Origin: Petrotoga mobilis SJ95
GTDB taxonomy: Bacteria > Thermotogota > Thermotogae > Petrotogales > Petrotogaceae
Assembly (NCBI RefSeq): GCF_000018605.1
Contig: NC_010003.1
Span: 1-64,000 of the forward strand
Direction: 5' to 3'
Length of the DNA stretch: 64,000 nt
A program made the translations under genes and the position numbers. Positions 16,798-24,999 of the stretch are shown here, one piece after another; position 1 is the first letter of the stretch; every line of letters begins with the position of its first letter. The notes beneath the pieces were generated by a model. That model saw only the letters and a program-made list of their open reading frames with translations, was not told the DNA's origin and did no database searches.

Positions 16798-17598
16798 ATG
16801 GTTTACGGAATAGCTTTAGGGAGTGGTGGCGCTAGAGGAGCCGCTCACGTTGCCTTAATAGATGAACTGAAAGAAAGAACAATAAAGATCGAAGTAGTAA
16901 CAGGATCGAGCGTAGGTGCATTAGTAGGTGCCCTCTATGCTTTAAATCCTGATGTAGACCTATTTCAAATATTCAAAGACTTGACCCTTAAAAAGAAAAA
17001 AATGATAGATTCACAGTTTAGAACTCTAAACAACAGAATTACTAATTTCCCTAAAATGGTTGCAGGTAAAAGTTTTTTAAAAAGTGATTTCGTTTACGAT
17101 ATTTACAAGCAGTTGTATGGACGTAAACGTTTTTCCGATTGTAAGATAAAATTAGGAATCGTTTCATATGATTTAGAAAGCGGTGAAGAAGTGGAGATCA
17201 CAGAAGGGTACATTATCGATGCTGTTATGGCTTCCTCAAGTGTTCCCGGCGTTTCCCCTCCTTTAAGGTTAGGGGGCATGAGCCTGTTGGATGGAGGCGT
17301 TTTAACTCCTGTTCCAGTAAAATTAACTAAAAAACTAGGAGCAGATTATGTAATAGCAAGTAATTTAAATGGTGAGGTTAAGAATGATTTTAAGTTTAAC
17401 GACGGATTAGATTATATTATTTCCATTGAAGATTTTAAAAATGATCTTATGGTTAACTATGAAATAAATATAGCCGAAGAGGTTTATACATTCCCAATAG
17501 AGTATTCTTGGGAAGGATTTTCTTATTTTAACGAAATATACCAAGATGCTAAAAATTTTTTAAAATCCATACAAAATAAAGCGAGGGAACAACTTTGA
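16798..17598 (+). CDS. Patatin-like phospholipase (catalytically intact)
   Basis: This is a patatin-family serine lipid acyl hydrolase (RssA/YchK-like). The oxyanion loop GSGGARG is at residues 8-14, the nucleophile motif GSSVG at 36-40 (Ser38), and the catalytic Asp in DGG at 165. All dyad elements are present. I start at ATG 16798 (GGGAGGG 4 nt upstream); the in-frame TTG at 16783 has no ribosome site. The gene is directly followed by a diverged paralogue whose start overlaps its stop by 4 nt. Probable substrate: membrane phospholipid or other acyl lipids of the envelope. Confidence 0.88.
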   Translation: MVYGIALGSGGARGAAHVALIDELKERTIKIEVVTGSSVGALVGALYALNPDVDLFQIFKDLTLKKKKMIDSQFRTLNNRITNFPKMVAGKSFLKSDFVYDIYKQLYGRKRFSDCKIKLGIVSYDLESGEEVEITEGYIIDAVMASSSVPGVSPPLRLGGMSLLDGGVLTPVPVKLTKKLGADYVIASNLNGEVKNDFKFNDGLDYIISIEDFKNDLMVNYEINIAEEVYTFPIEYSWEGFSYFNEIYQDAKNFLKSIQNKAREQL

Positions 17599-18368
17599 AC
17601 TTAGTAATGGGTGGCTTTTTTGAAGGATTTTATTGGGAATCTGGCGTTTTAGAGTCTATAGCAAAAAAAGAAAACGCCTTAAATCTATATACTTCTAGTC
17701 TAGGAAGTTTAAGAGGATTATTTTATGCATTGTACGGAGTAAATTTTTTCGGACGTTTAAAAGATTTCATATACGAAAAAAATAATCCTTTACGCGAAGT
17801 AATAACTAATACAGAATTATACAACAGTAGATACGCCCAAACAACAGCATTGATAAGATTGGGAAGAGGGAAAATGTCGCTTTACAACCCTGATAATTTA
17901 AAAAAATTTTTGGAAGGTTATTTTGGTAACCAAACACTTTCTTCACTTCGGAAAAACGTAAGTTTCGAAGTCTTCGAGCTAAAAAATAAAGAAGTAATTA
18001 TACTGAAAAATGAAACAAAAATCGTTGATATGTTAATGATGGAATTAGCGTTCCCGCCTTATTACAGTTATTATGAATATCAAGGTGGATTTTTTATTCC
18101 AACCTCATATTTATCGTTTATTCCTCAAAAATTTCCTAAAGATGCAGTAATTATATCATTTGATCCCGCTTTAACTTATCCAGATCCAAAAAATACCGTC
18201 GAAATTCTTTTAAAAACCTCCTATTCTAGAACGTTAAAAAATTATCGTTTATTGACCGAAGACTTTAGTACTATCGAACCGCAAAAACAGTTGAAAGATT
18301 ATTTTAATATGTCCGCTTTTTTTGATGGTCAAAATCATGCTAACAATTTTTTGGAGGCAAAAGTATGA
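17595..18368 (+). CDS. Degenerate patatin-like protein (probable pseudoenzyme)
   Basis: This 257-aa protein follows the patatin gene with a 4-nt overlap. It preserves the layout of a patatin, but the key positions have changed. The oxyanion loop GGGxRG corresponds to MGGFFEG (residues 5-11, Arg to Glu). The nucleophile elbow GxSxG is TSSLG (33-37, Ser35 kept, first Gly lost). The DGG aspartate is replaced by Gln in YQGGFFIP (Gln163). I infer a non-catalytic partner or regulator of the upstream enzyme. The alignment is by eye and remote, so family membership itself is probable rather than certain. Confidence 0.65.
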   Translation: MNLVMGGFFEGFYWESGVLESIAKKENALNLYTSSLGSLRGLFYALYGVNFFGRLKDFIYEKNNPLREVITNTELYNSRYAQTTALIRLGRGKMSLYNPDNLKKFLEGYFGNQTLSSLRKNVSFEVFELKNKEVIILKNETKIVDMLMMELAFPPYYSYYEYQGGFFIPTSYLSFIPQKFPKDAVIISFDPALTYPDPKNTVEILLKTSYSRTLKNYRLLTEDFSTIEPQKQLKDYFNMSAFFDGQNHANNFLEAKV

Positions 18369-18991
18369 AGCGTTTCACTTTATTTTTTTTAATGCTTATA
18401 TTAACAAATTTGATTATTTATTCCGCACAAATAAATGTAAGAGCAGATGAAGTAAAAGGTGAAGAAAGTAGATACATACTGAAAAATAATGTCCTTATAC
18501 AGAAAGAAGATCTCTCTATTTCAACGGATTTTGCTACCATTACACTCGTTAACGACGAGTGGCGAGAAGTAAACACCGACAAGGTTTATATAACTGCCGA
18601 CACGTTTGAAGCCACATCCTCTTCTATGAACTTTGACCTTCAGACTGAAAAAGGAAAACTTTCAGGGAATGTTTTAGCTAAGATTTTTTTGGAAGAATCA
18701 GAGATCGAGATAAATTCTGATGAACTTCAGATTGATAACAATAACAAAAGATACGAGGGAAGATCTGAAAATATGGTTTTGATTAAAAAAGGGGATTATA
18801 TAATAAACGCAAAATCCTTTGTTTTTGTTGAAAAAGAAAACTTGCTCACACTTTCCGAAAATGTACATATAGTCAATTCTGTGGAAAAAATTGATATGAA
18901 ATCAGCATATGCCACATTCAATACCCAGACCAACGATATAGAAGCCCAGCAGGTTAATTTAATTTTGGAAGTAGCAGATGAGGAGGAATAG
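18365..18991 (+). CDS. LptA/OstA-like exported protein
   Basis: A signal peptide (KRFTLFFLMLILTNLIIYSAQ) precedes a repetitive beta-rich domain of the OstA/LptA/LptC type: INVRADEVKGEESRYILKNNVLIQKEDLSISTDFATI, later SEIEINSDELQIDNNNKRYEGRSENMVLIKKGDYIINAKSFVF. The jellyroll strands repeat about every 25-30 residues. In diderm bacteria this fold bridges the periplasm to carry lipopolysaccharide. Thermotogota have an outer toga without classical LPS, so the cargo here is an open question. The gene overlaps its neighbour by 4 nt within the envelope cluster. Length 208 aa. Confidence 0.75.
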   Translation: MKRFTLFFLMLILTNLIIYSAQINVRADEVKGEESRYILKNNVLIQKEDLSISTDFATITLVNDEWREVNTDKVYITADTFEATSSSMNFDLQTEKGKLSGNVLAKIFLEESEIEINSDELQIDNNNKRYEGRSENMVLIKKGDYIINAKSFVFVEKENLLTLSENVHIVNSVEKIDMKSAYATFNTQTNDIEAQQVNLILEVADEEE

Positions 18992-18993
18992 TT

Positions 18994-19509
18994 GTGAAAA
19001 AATTTTTTGTTGTTTTTTTCTTAGTTTCTCTATTTATTTCCGTCTTTTCGCAAACATATTATGAGATGGGTTTTTCTTTGCTGAATTATCCCGATGGTTT
19101 CAAATTTGCTTTAAGGAGTGGTTTGGAATCAGATTCCTTCAACCTTAATTTTGATCTTAGCCCAACTTTTGAAGAAACGTTCTCTTTGATCACGATTACT
19201 GATGTTTCTGTTAAAATTTTGGATATAAACCCGAACGCTTTTTTAGATGTTGGTTTATTATGGGTCTACGGTGAAGATTTTCCAGGTACTCTTGCATATG
19301 GAGGTTTCAATCTGAATTTTAACAACATTTTAGGAAAATTGTACATTGGATACCCATTCAACAATACCGACGATCCTTTGAACTATTTCGCAATAAAATT
19401 GGGTTATGTAGTTCCAAAACCTGCCGATTTCATCGATGATTTAAAGTTGGAGTTAAGGGTGGTAAATGGAAGGATTGACTTTTCAATCTTTTTGGTTGAA
19501 CCTTTGTGA
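18994..19509 (+). CDS. Small exported beta-rich protein
   Basis: I do not recognise a family. The 171-aa product has a clear signal peptide (KKFFVVFFLVSLFISVFSQ). It is then made of alternating hydrophobic and polar strands with many aromatic residues (YYEMGFSLLNYPDGFKFALRSGLESDSFNLNFDLSP, AYGGFNLNFNNILGKLYIGYPF). This pattern fits a small outer-membrane-type beta-barrel or a periplasmic beta-sandwich. The start is GTG 18994 with GAGGAGG upstream. It lies directly behind the LptA-like gene, as expected for an envelope component. Confidence 0.7.
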   Translation: MKKFFVVFFLVSLFISVFSQTYYEMGFSLLNYPDGFKFALRSGLESDSFNLNFDLSPTFEETFSLITITDVSVKILDINPNAFLDVGLLWVYGEDFPGTLAYGGFNLNFNNILGKLYIGYPFNNTDDPLNYFAIKLGYVVPKPADFIDDLKLELRVVNGRIDFSIFLVEPL

Positions 19510-19510
19510 A

Positions 19511-19963
19511 ATGAATAAAAATCAAGGGTTTCTACTGATAGAGAGTGTATTTGAAATTTTTATTGTTTCTTTAACAATGTTGATTGTAATAGGTACTTTT
19601 TCCGGTACATTGAACATTTTAAAAAGTTCACTGGAGGAAATGATTAATATAAATCTTATTTCAAATGCCATTATGGAAGTGATAGTTGTCGCAAAAAATG
19701 AGATGACTAATGTGACCTCCTACGATTCTGATTCTTCAACCGTCTTAGGAAATTCATCTGATGGTGAAACAGTTGGTTTTTCCTACAATAGATTTGCACA
19801 AAAGATCAACCGTTACAAAGACTCTGGGTGGGATAAAGGATCTACATTAATTTCAGAAAATATAACTGCTTTTTCATACGATGGAAAATTTTTAAAGGTA
19901 ACATGGAATGATGAGTATGAATTAAAACTTTTCATCCCTGGCCGTGTTACAAAGGAGCGCTAA
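19511..19963 (+). CDS. Type IV pilin-like / pseudopilin protein
   Basis: The N-terminus MNKNQGFLLIESVFEIFIVSLTMLIVIGTFSG is a class III (prepilin) signal: a short basic leader, G-F at the cleavage site, Glu at position +5 and a hydrophobic helix. The remaining 110 residues form a small globular domain. Such proteins are processed by a prepilin peptidase and act in type IV pili, DNA uptake or type II secretion. ATG 19511 begins 1 nt after the stop of the upstream gene, so translation may be coupled; an in-frame upstream ATG (19466) would bury the signal. No pilus assembly genes are nearby. Confidence 0.72.
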   Translation: MNKNQGFLLIESVFEIFIVSLTMLIVIGTFSGTLNILKSSLEEMININLISNAIMEVIVVAKNEMTNVTSYDSDSSTVLGNSSDGETVGFSYNRFAQKINRYKDSGWDKGSTLISENITAFSYDGKFLKVTWNDEYELKLFIPGRVTKER

Positions 19964-19997
19964 ATAAAGATGAGACTTAGGAGGAAAACATTAATCA

Positions 19998-21266
19998 ATG
20001 GCAAATGAAATAATCGAAACATATAAAATTTTAGAAGAAAGAATAAAGTCAGAAAACATTCAAATATATTTTGATATGTTGGATTCTCCTTATCCTTCTT
20101 TTAAATCCAAGGCTATTCAGGAACTAACAAAGCAAAAAATTGATGCCCCAAGGATTAAAGAATACTTAAAAGATCCCGATAAAAATGTCAGATTTTCTGC
20201 ATATAGGTACTTAGATAAAATGGGTCTTTTGGATGAGAATAATATAAAAGAAGCTTTGAAAGACATTTCAGCAAACCTCAGAAAAGAAGCAATCATCAGC
20301 TACATTCAAATGGGTATAAAACCTATAGAATTTATTTTGGAGTTTACCGAAGATCCAGATCCAATTGTTAGATATCATCTCATATCCACGTTTTTGGAAT
20401 TCTACCCACAAGACTCAGAAAAAATTATTAGCAAAATGAAAAATGATCCCTACGTTAAGATAAAACAATTGATTTCAGCTTTGGAAAACATCTCTGAAAC
20501 CTTAAAATCCGAACAAGTAGATAAAAGCGTTAAGGTTATGGCGCTAAGAAGATTTTATGAAAGAGACGATGCCTATACCTTTTTTAATTCACTAAAAGAA
20601 ACATACTTTGATTGCAACAATGAAACTAAAGGTATAATAATTAAATTCTTTTCAGGTTTACCATGTGAAGTTATAAATAAATTCATAGAAAAAATCGTGC
20701 AAGAAGAAAAGGATATTCACATTCTTCAACTAACTGCAAATACCTCAAAGAAAGTTTGTGGAATTGATTTTGTTCCTACTTGGTTGATCGACAAATTGGT
20801 AAACAGCGAAGAGGCAAAAGTCGTAAAGTTTGGATTAAAGTTAGCTTCTGAAAAGGAAGATATGGGGTATGTGGAATTTTGTAGGGACTTGTTATCGGCA
20901 GTAGATGATGACTTAGTCATCGGAGCGAGTGATTATCTTATTTATTTTCAAGACTATATGCTTAAAGATTACGTTCCGAACTTTCTCAATTCATTGTCCT
21001 CCAAACGAATAAGGGAAGGATTAAAAATAATCAGAAAATTAAAGTTAGATAATTTTTTAGAAGAAATATCATTAATCGCTCTCAACAAAATGTATCCTAT
21101 TTCCTTGAGAAAAGCCGCCGTCAATCTACTGAAATTTTTTAAAGCCAAAGATTATTGGGAAGTGCCAAATCAAATACTCAAAGACCCTTACGAAAACGGG
21201 AATTTAAAACTTGCTGCGTTAAATGCACTTCTACGTCTAAATGCGGAGATGGTAGTTAATTTTTAA
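19998..21266 (+). CDS. HEAT-like helical repeat protein
   Basis: This 422-aa, soluble, all-helical protein has HEAT/armadillo-like units, especially in the first half: YPSFKSKAIQELTKQKIDAPRIKEYLKDPDKNVRFSAYRYLDKMG, then DISANLRKEAIISYIQMG and DPDPIVRYHLISTFLEFYP. The D-P-D/x-V-R pattern recurs. Such solenoids bind other proteins. There is no signal peptide, so it is cytoplasmic. The gene follows the pilin-like gene by 34 nt and precedes comF by 7 nt. Its partner is unknown; a role with the envelope cluster or competence-type functions is conjecture. Confidence 0.75.
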   Translation: MANEIIETYKILEERIKSENIQIYFDMLDSPYPSFKSKAIQELTKQKIDAPRIKEYLKDPDKNVRFSAYRYLDKMGLLDENNIKEALKDISANLRKEAIISYIQMGIKPIEFILEFTEDPDPIVRYHLISTFLEFYPQDSEKIISKMKNDPYVKIKQLISALENISETLKSEQVDKSVKVMALRRFYERDDAYTFFNSLKETYFDCNNETKGIIIKFFSGLPCEVINKFIEKIVQEEKDIHILQLTANTSKKVCGIDFVPTWLIDKLVNSEEAKVVKFGLKLASEKEDMGYVEFCRDLLSAVDDDLVIGASDYLIYFQDYMLKDYVPNFLNSLSSKRIREGLKIIRKLKLDNFLEEISLIALNKMYPISLRKAAVNLLKFFKAKDYWEVPNQILKDPYENGNLKLAALNALLRLNAEMVVNF

Positions 21267-21273
21267 AAAGATA

Positions 21274-21894
21274 ATGACCACAATTTTTGAACCTCACTGT
21301 CTTGTTTGCAAAAAACCTATTGCCTTTGGAGAACTTATTTGCGACAATTGCAAAGAAAATCTTTATTCGCCTTCTCTTTCAAATGGTGCTTTTAAGGTTT
21401 ATCATTATGGAAAATACGAGTATCCTTTGTCCAACTTAATAAAAGAGTTCAAATACCATTCACATCCAAAAATTGCCCGGCTTTTGGGGAATATGTTAGC
21501 AAAGTTTTTTATAGATTTAAAATTTCCAGAACTAAATTATACTGTGTCATATGTACCTTCAAATTTCTCAAGTGTTCATGAAAAAGGCTTTGTACCTGCT
21601 CACTTAATTGCTCAGTATTTTTCAGACATCTTAGGCTTTCCCTTAATAAATCTCTTTTCCTCAAAAACTCTTAAAAGACAAGTTCAATTGGATTATAAAA
21701 AGAGAAATGAAAACGTTAAAAACAAGATAAAATTGATTCAGGATCCCCCAAAGAACATTATTATTATAGATGATGTGTACACTACAGGGGCTTCAATGAA
21801 CGAAGTAGGTAATCTACTCATTAAGAAATGTGATGTTTTAATTGGCATCACTGTAGCAAAAGCTTATAGGTATTCTTTTAATAAATCTTTATAG
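21274..21894 (+). CDS. comF: ComF-family phosphoribosyltransferase
   Basis: The protein starts with a zinc-ribbon (HCLVCKKPIAFGELICDNCKENL, two CxxC pairs) and ends with a type I phosphoribosyltransferase PRPP loop, IIIIDDVYTTGASMNEVG. This is the layout of ComF/GntX proteins, linked to DNA uptake in competent bacteria. Length 206 aa is normal. Its position at the end of a cluster containing a pilin-like gene makes a competence link attractive but unproven. The last 31 nt overlap the end of the convergent sugar-kinase gene. Confidence 0.88.
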   Translation: MTTIFEPHCLVCKKPIAFGELICDNCKENLYSPSLSNGAFKVYHYGKYEYPLSNLIKEFKYHSHPKIARLLGNMLAKFFIDLKFPELNYTVSYVPSNFSSVHEKGFVPAHLIAQYFSDILGFPLINLFSSKTLKRQVQLDYKKRNENVKNKIKLIQDPPKNIIIIDDVYTTGASMNEVGNLLIKKCDVLIGITVAKAYRYSFNKSL

Positions 21895-22787
21895 TTTTTT
21901 ATATCACAGATTGCACCAACATATTTTAATTTTTCTGCTGAAAATGCATTCCCTAACTTTGCAGCTTTTATAGGATCCAAACCTATAATCGTTCCTATGT
22001 ATAAACCTGACCAAAATGCATCCCCTGCTCCCGTTGTGTCTATTACCTCTTTTGCATAGGAGTCAAAATGAGTAATTTTTTTACCATCCGAAAATACAAA
22101 TCCCTTTTCACCTAAGGTAAGAATTACGTTTTTTACTCCCCATTCATGAAAAATATTTATGTATTCTTCTTCATTCTTATTTTCTTCGAAAATATGTGTA
22201 CAATCATCTAAAGAAGGCTTAATAAAATCCACGTAAGGCATAATCAATTTTAGAACATCTTCTATTTCTAAGGATGTTTTCCACAAGATCTTTCGATAAT
22301 TTGGATCAAATCCTATTAAAACATTATTATTTTTGGCAACTTTTAACAATTTAAGCGTGTTTTTTAGGTTTTTATCAGAAGATAATGACCAAGAAGAAAA
22401 ATGAAAGATATTTGCTTTTTTCACAATATCAAAGAATGAATCTTGAATTTCTAAATTTAAAGAGGCAGATCTCAATGGATAAAATTCTGGAGATGATTTA
22501 GACTTCAAAACATAAACAATATCTGTAGAAAATCCTTCATCTTGTAAGATGCCTTTTATATCAACATTATAATTTTTTAATTGTTCAAGGATAAATTCTC
22601 CAAAAGGATCCTTACCTATCCTTGAAATTATAGCGGATTTAAAACCCTGTTTAGAGATATTAACAGCTATGTTACTGGGGGAGCCACCTAAAAATTTGTC
22701 AAAAGAAGTTGCATTTTTTAATCCTCTTACATAATCTTTAGAGATGAAGTCTATCAATACCTCACCAAACGAGACAAAATTAATCAT
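21864..22787 (-). CDS. PfkB-family carbohydrate kinase (fructokinase-like)
   Basis: This 307-aa ribokinase-fold kinase phosphorylates a sugar or sugar acid with ATP. It carries GGSPSNIAVNISKQG near residue 35 (PfkB motif 1) and DTTGAGDAFWSGLYIG near residue 252 (motif 2, with the catalytic Asp). The sequence style resembles fructokinases and 2-keto-3-deoxygluconate kinases, but the substrate cannot be fixed. It is monocistronic. The 85 nt upstream hold a GCCTTAT/ATAAGGC inverted repeat but no clear promoter. Confidence 0.88.
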   Translation of the reverse strand: MINFVSFGEVLIDFISKDYVRGLKNATSFDKFLGGSPSNIAVNISKQGFKSAIISRIGKDPFGEFILEQLKNYNVDIKGILQDEGFSTDIVYVLKSKSSPEFYPLRSASLNLEIQDSFFDIVKKANIFHFSSWSLSSDKNLKNTLKLLKVAKNNNVLIGFDPNYRKILWKTSLEIEDVLKLIMPYVDFIKPSLDDCTHIFEENKNEEEYINIFHEWGVKNVILTLGEKGFVFSDGKKITHFDSYAKEVIDTTGAGDAFWSGLYIGTIIGLDPIKAAKLGNAFSAEKLKYVGAICDIKNYKDLLKEYL

Positions 22788-22872
22788 ACACTAATCCACC
22801 TTCTTTTTTTATCTTAGCTTATCGCTCCACTCTCCGCCTTATCTTTGAAAACTTCTTTTATTTCGCATAAGG

Positions 22873-23403
22873 CTATTTTTTATCGTCAGTTTTCAGGTAA
22901 TGCAAAAGAATAGTATCTTCATTTAATTTTTTAAAATCAGTCAGCTTGAAATTATATTTATCATTCACGTATTTGAAAATCGATAGATCACCTTCAATAA
23001 TTACTGGTTCGATAGTTAGAAAGATTTCATCAATTAAATTTTTCTCTAAAAACAAGGAGTTTATCGTAGAACCACCTATTAATGCAACTTCAGGGTATCC
23101 TTTCTTCTCTAGTTTATCCAACAATATCTCTGGAGGATTATCTGTAAAATAGAGATATTTGTCATATTTTAACTCAACTTCTTTATATTTTTCAGGATTT
23201 CCTGTCAACACAATATTAATTCTATTTTTTAAAGGAGATCCTATCTCTTCAAATGTTTTTCTCCCCATAAGTATTATGCCAATATCTTTGGTTATATTAT
23301 AGAAATGTTCCTTATCTTCTGCTGAGGACCAACTTCTCTGAGAATCATCTGACATTCGGATTTTTCCATTGATACTTTGAACCATAATTAACTTTACTCT
23401 CAT
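22873..23403 (-). CDS. RibD C-terminal / dihydrofolate reductase-like protein
   Basis: This single-domain NADPH-dependent reductase has the RibD_C/DHFR fold (176 aa). Motifs: MVQSINGKI at the start, IGIILMGRKTFEEIG (cofactor-binding GRKT), and EVALIGGSTINSLFLEKNLIDEIFLTIEPVIIEG, which is typical of this family. It is closer to RibD_C and YwjB-like proteins than to classical FolA. I start at ATG 23403, with GGGGAGG 9 nt upstream; the longer frame begins inside that ribosome site. The substrate could be dihydrofolate or a pyrimidinone of riboflavin synthesis; the sequence does not decide. Confidence 0.8.
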   Translation of the reverse strand: MRVKLIMVQSINGKIRMSDDSQRSWSSAEDKEHFYNITKDIGIILMGRKTFEEIGSPLKNRINIVLTGNPEKYKEVELKYDKYLYFTDNPPEILLDKLEKKGYPEVALIGGSTINSLFLEKNLIDEIFLTIEPVIIEGDLSIFKYVNDKYNFKLTDFKKLNEDTILLHYLKTDDKK

Positions 23404-23576
23404 AAAATTAATCCTCCCCAAACTTAAATTCTCTTAAAATTAATATTTTTTAGAATTTACAAAACTTCTTACCGCCCTAAGCACCCTAGATTAGTTCGAA
23501 ATGTTAAATTATTTTTGTTTTTTTAATAATAGTTATAACAGAATTTATCATTTTCAAGGAAAACTAAGATTTTTGG

Positions 23577-23636
23577 CTCTAATCGTCTTTATTCGGATTT
23601 AATTGGTTCTAATAGCTTCTAATTTCATATAATTAC
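23577..23636 (+). promoter_or_regulatory. Array of six 10-bp phased TAAT repeats
   Basis: The cores TAAT or TATT begin at 23580, 23590, 23600, 23610, 23620 and 23630, exactly one per 10 bp. Four units share (T/C)TCTAAT or TTTAAT-type sequence. The array ends 3 bp before the -35 of the sugar ABC promoter, and the last core starts 32 bp upstream of the -10. A second array with the same period and distance is at 54725-54768. Possible roles: tandem activator sites on one helix face, or bent DNA. Confidence 0.7.
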
Positions 23637-23639
23637 CTT

Positions 23640-23667
23640 TTGAGATGAAGGTTACATGTGATAAAAT
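23640..23667 (+). promoter_or_regulatory. Promoter of sugar ABC operon
   Basis: TTGAGA (23640-23645) and an extended -10 TGATAAAAT (23659-23667) are spaced by 16 nt, leaving a leader of about 50 nt. Upstream lies the phased array. These two elements are what the 322-nt gap 23404-23725 holds. Confidence 0.65.
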
Positions 23668-23725
23668 AACTAATGATTAATTTGTTTATTTAATTTATTA
23701 TATCATATCAGGAGGTGGCAGTAGT

Positions 23726-24967
23726 ATGAAAAAAGTAGTTGTTTTATTTGCTATATTGACGATGGTGTTGAGTGCCTTTTCTATTACCATTACAATGACA
23801 GCGGGTGCAGTAGGAAGGGAATTAGAAGTTCTCAATGAACAAGTTGAGATGTTTATGAAAGAAAACCCAGACATAACGGTAAATGTTCTTCCAATGCCCA
23901 ACAGCTCTACGGATAGGCACGATCTTTACGTTACTTACTTAGCTTCAGGTACCCCTGATCCAGATGTATTAATGCTTGACGTTATCTGGCCAGCAGAATT
24001 TTCGCCATTCTTAGTAGATTTGACTGATGACTATGATTATTTTGGACTTGATGGATTTTTCCCTGGAACCGTTGCTTCAAATACCGTCGATGGCAGTTTG
24101 GTAGCAGTTCCTTGGTTTACTGATGCAGGTATTCTTTATTACCGAAAAGATTTGTTGGAAAAGTACGGTTACGATGTTCCAGAAACATGGGATGAACTTT
24201 ATACAATTGCAAAAGATATATCCCAGAAAGAAGGAATCGAAGGTTTTGTATGGCAAGGAGCCAGGTATGAAGGTTTAACCTGTGACGTTATGGAATTCGT
24301 CCATAGTTTTGGTGGAGAAATAATGAAAGATGGAGAAGTTGTCGTTGATGATCCTGAATATTACGATAACAATGTTGCAGCAATAACCTTTATGGATAAA
24401 TTAATAGAAGATGGCGTAAGTCCAAGGGGAGTAACTACCTACATGGAAGAAGAAGCTAGAAGAATTTTCCAAAATGGTGACGCAGTTTTTATGAGAAACT
24501 GGCCATACGCATGGTCCTTAGTTAACGCTCCCGAGTCACCAGTTGCTGGAAAAGTTGGTATAACGGTTCTTCCAAAAGGGCCCGAACCAGATGGAAGGAA
24601 TTCTGCTACTTTGGGTGGATGGAACCTTGGTATAAACGCAAACTCTTCTGCTGCAGAGGTAGAAGCTTCTAAAAAACTGATCAAATTCTTGCTTAGTAAA
24701 GAACAACAAGTTTACAAAGCGGTTTATTCAGGTCAAACACCAACTATGATCGAAGCATACAACGATCCAAGAACTATTGAAGCAAATCCTTTCTATGCTG
24801 ATCTTTTAGATGTTTTCTTGAATGCTGAACCAAGACCAATTTCTCCAATATATGCTGAAATTTCTTACGAGATACAAGTTGCTGTTCACGAAGTTTTAAC
24901 GCAGCAAGCTGAACCTGAAGATGCTCTAAACAACTTAGCAGAAAATCTCAAATCTATAGTTGAATGA
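23726..24967 (+). CDS. Sugar ABC transporter substrate-binding protein (maltose/trehalose type)
   Basis: This is a periplasmic or exported family 1 solute-binding protein of 413 aa. The signal peptide is KKVVVLFAILTMVLSAFS. The mature part shows MPNSSTDRHDLYVTYLASGTPDPDVLMLDVIWPAEFSPFLVDLT and VPWFTDAGILYYRKDLLEKYGYDVPETWDEL, typical of trehalose/maltose binding proteins of Thermotogales and Thermococcales. The permease genes follow after a stem-loop at 25000-25034. The ribosome site is AGGAGGTG before ATG 23726. The exact sugar is inferred from family likeness only. Confidence 0.9.
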   Translation: MKKVVVLFAILTMVLSAFSITITMTAGAVGRELEVLNEQVEMFMKENPDITVNVLPMPNSSTDRHDLYVTYLASGTPDPDVLMLDVIWPAEFSPFLVDLTDDYDYFGLDGFFPGTVASNTVDGSLVAVPWFTDAGILYYRKDLLEKYGYDVPETWDELYTIAKDISQKEGIEGFVWQGARYEGLTCDVMEFVHSFGGEIMKDGEVVVDDPEYYDNNVAAITFMDKLIEDGVSPRGVTTYMEEEARRIFQNGDAVFMRNWPYAWSLVNAPESPVAGKVGITVLPKGPEPDGRNSATLGGWNLGINANSSAAEVEASKKLIKFLLSKEQQVYKAVYSGQTPTMIEAYNDPRTIEANPFYADLLDVFLNAEPRPISPIYAEISYEIQVAVHEVLTQQAEPEDALNNLAENLKSIVE

Positions 24968-24999
24968 AAAAGAAGAATTTGATATAATTTTCATAGGTG

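Noticed and set aside
22815-22874. Terminator between the sugar kinase and the reductase gene
   Set aside because: The GCCTTAT/ATAAGGC arms are far apart (about 24 nt), and no T-run follows on the minus strand where it would be needed.
23577-23636. CRISPR array
   Set aside because: The 10-bp period is far too short for repeat-spacer units; there are no spacers and no cas genes.
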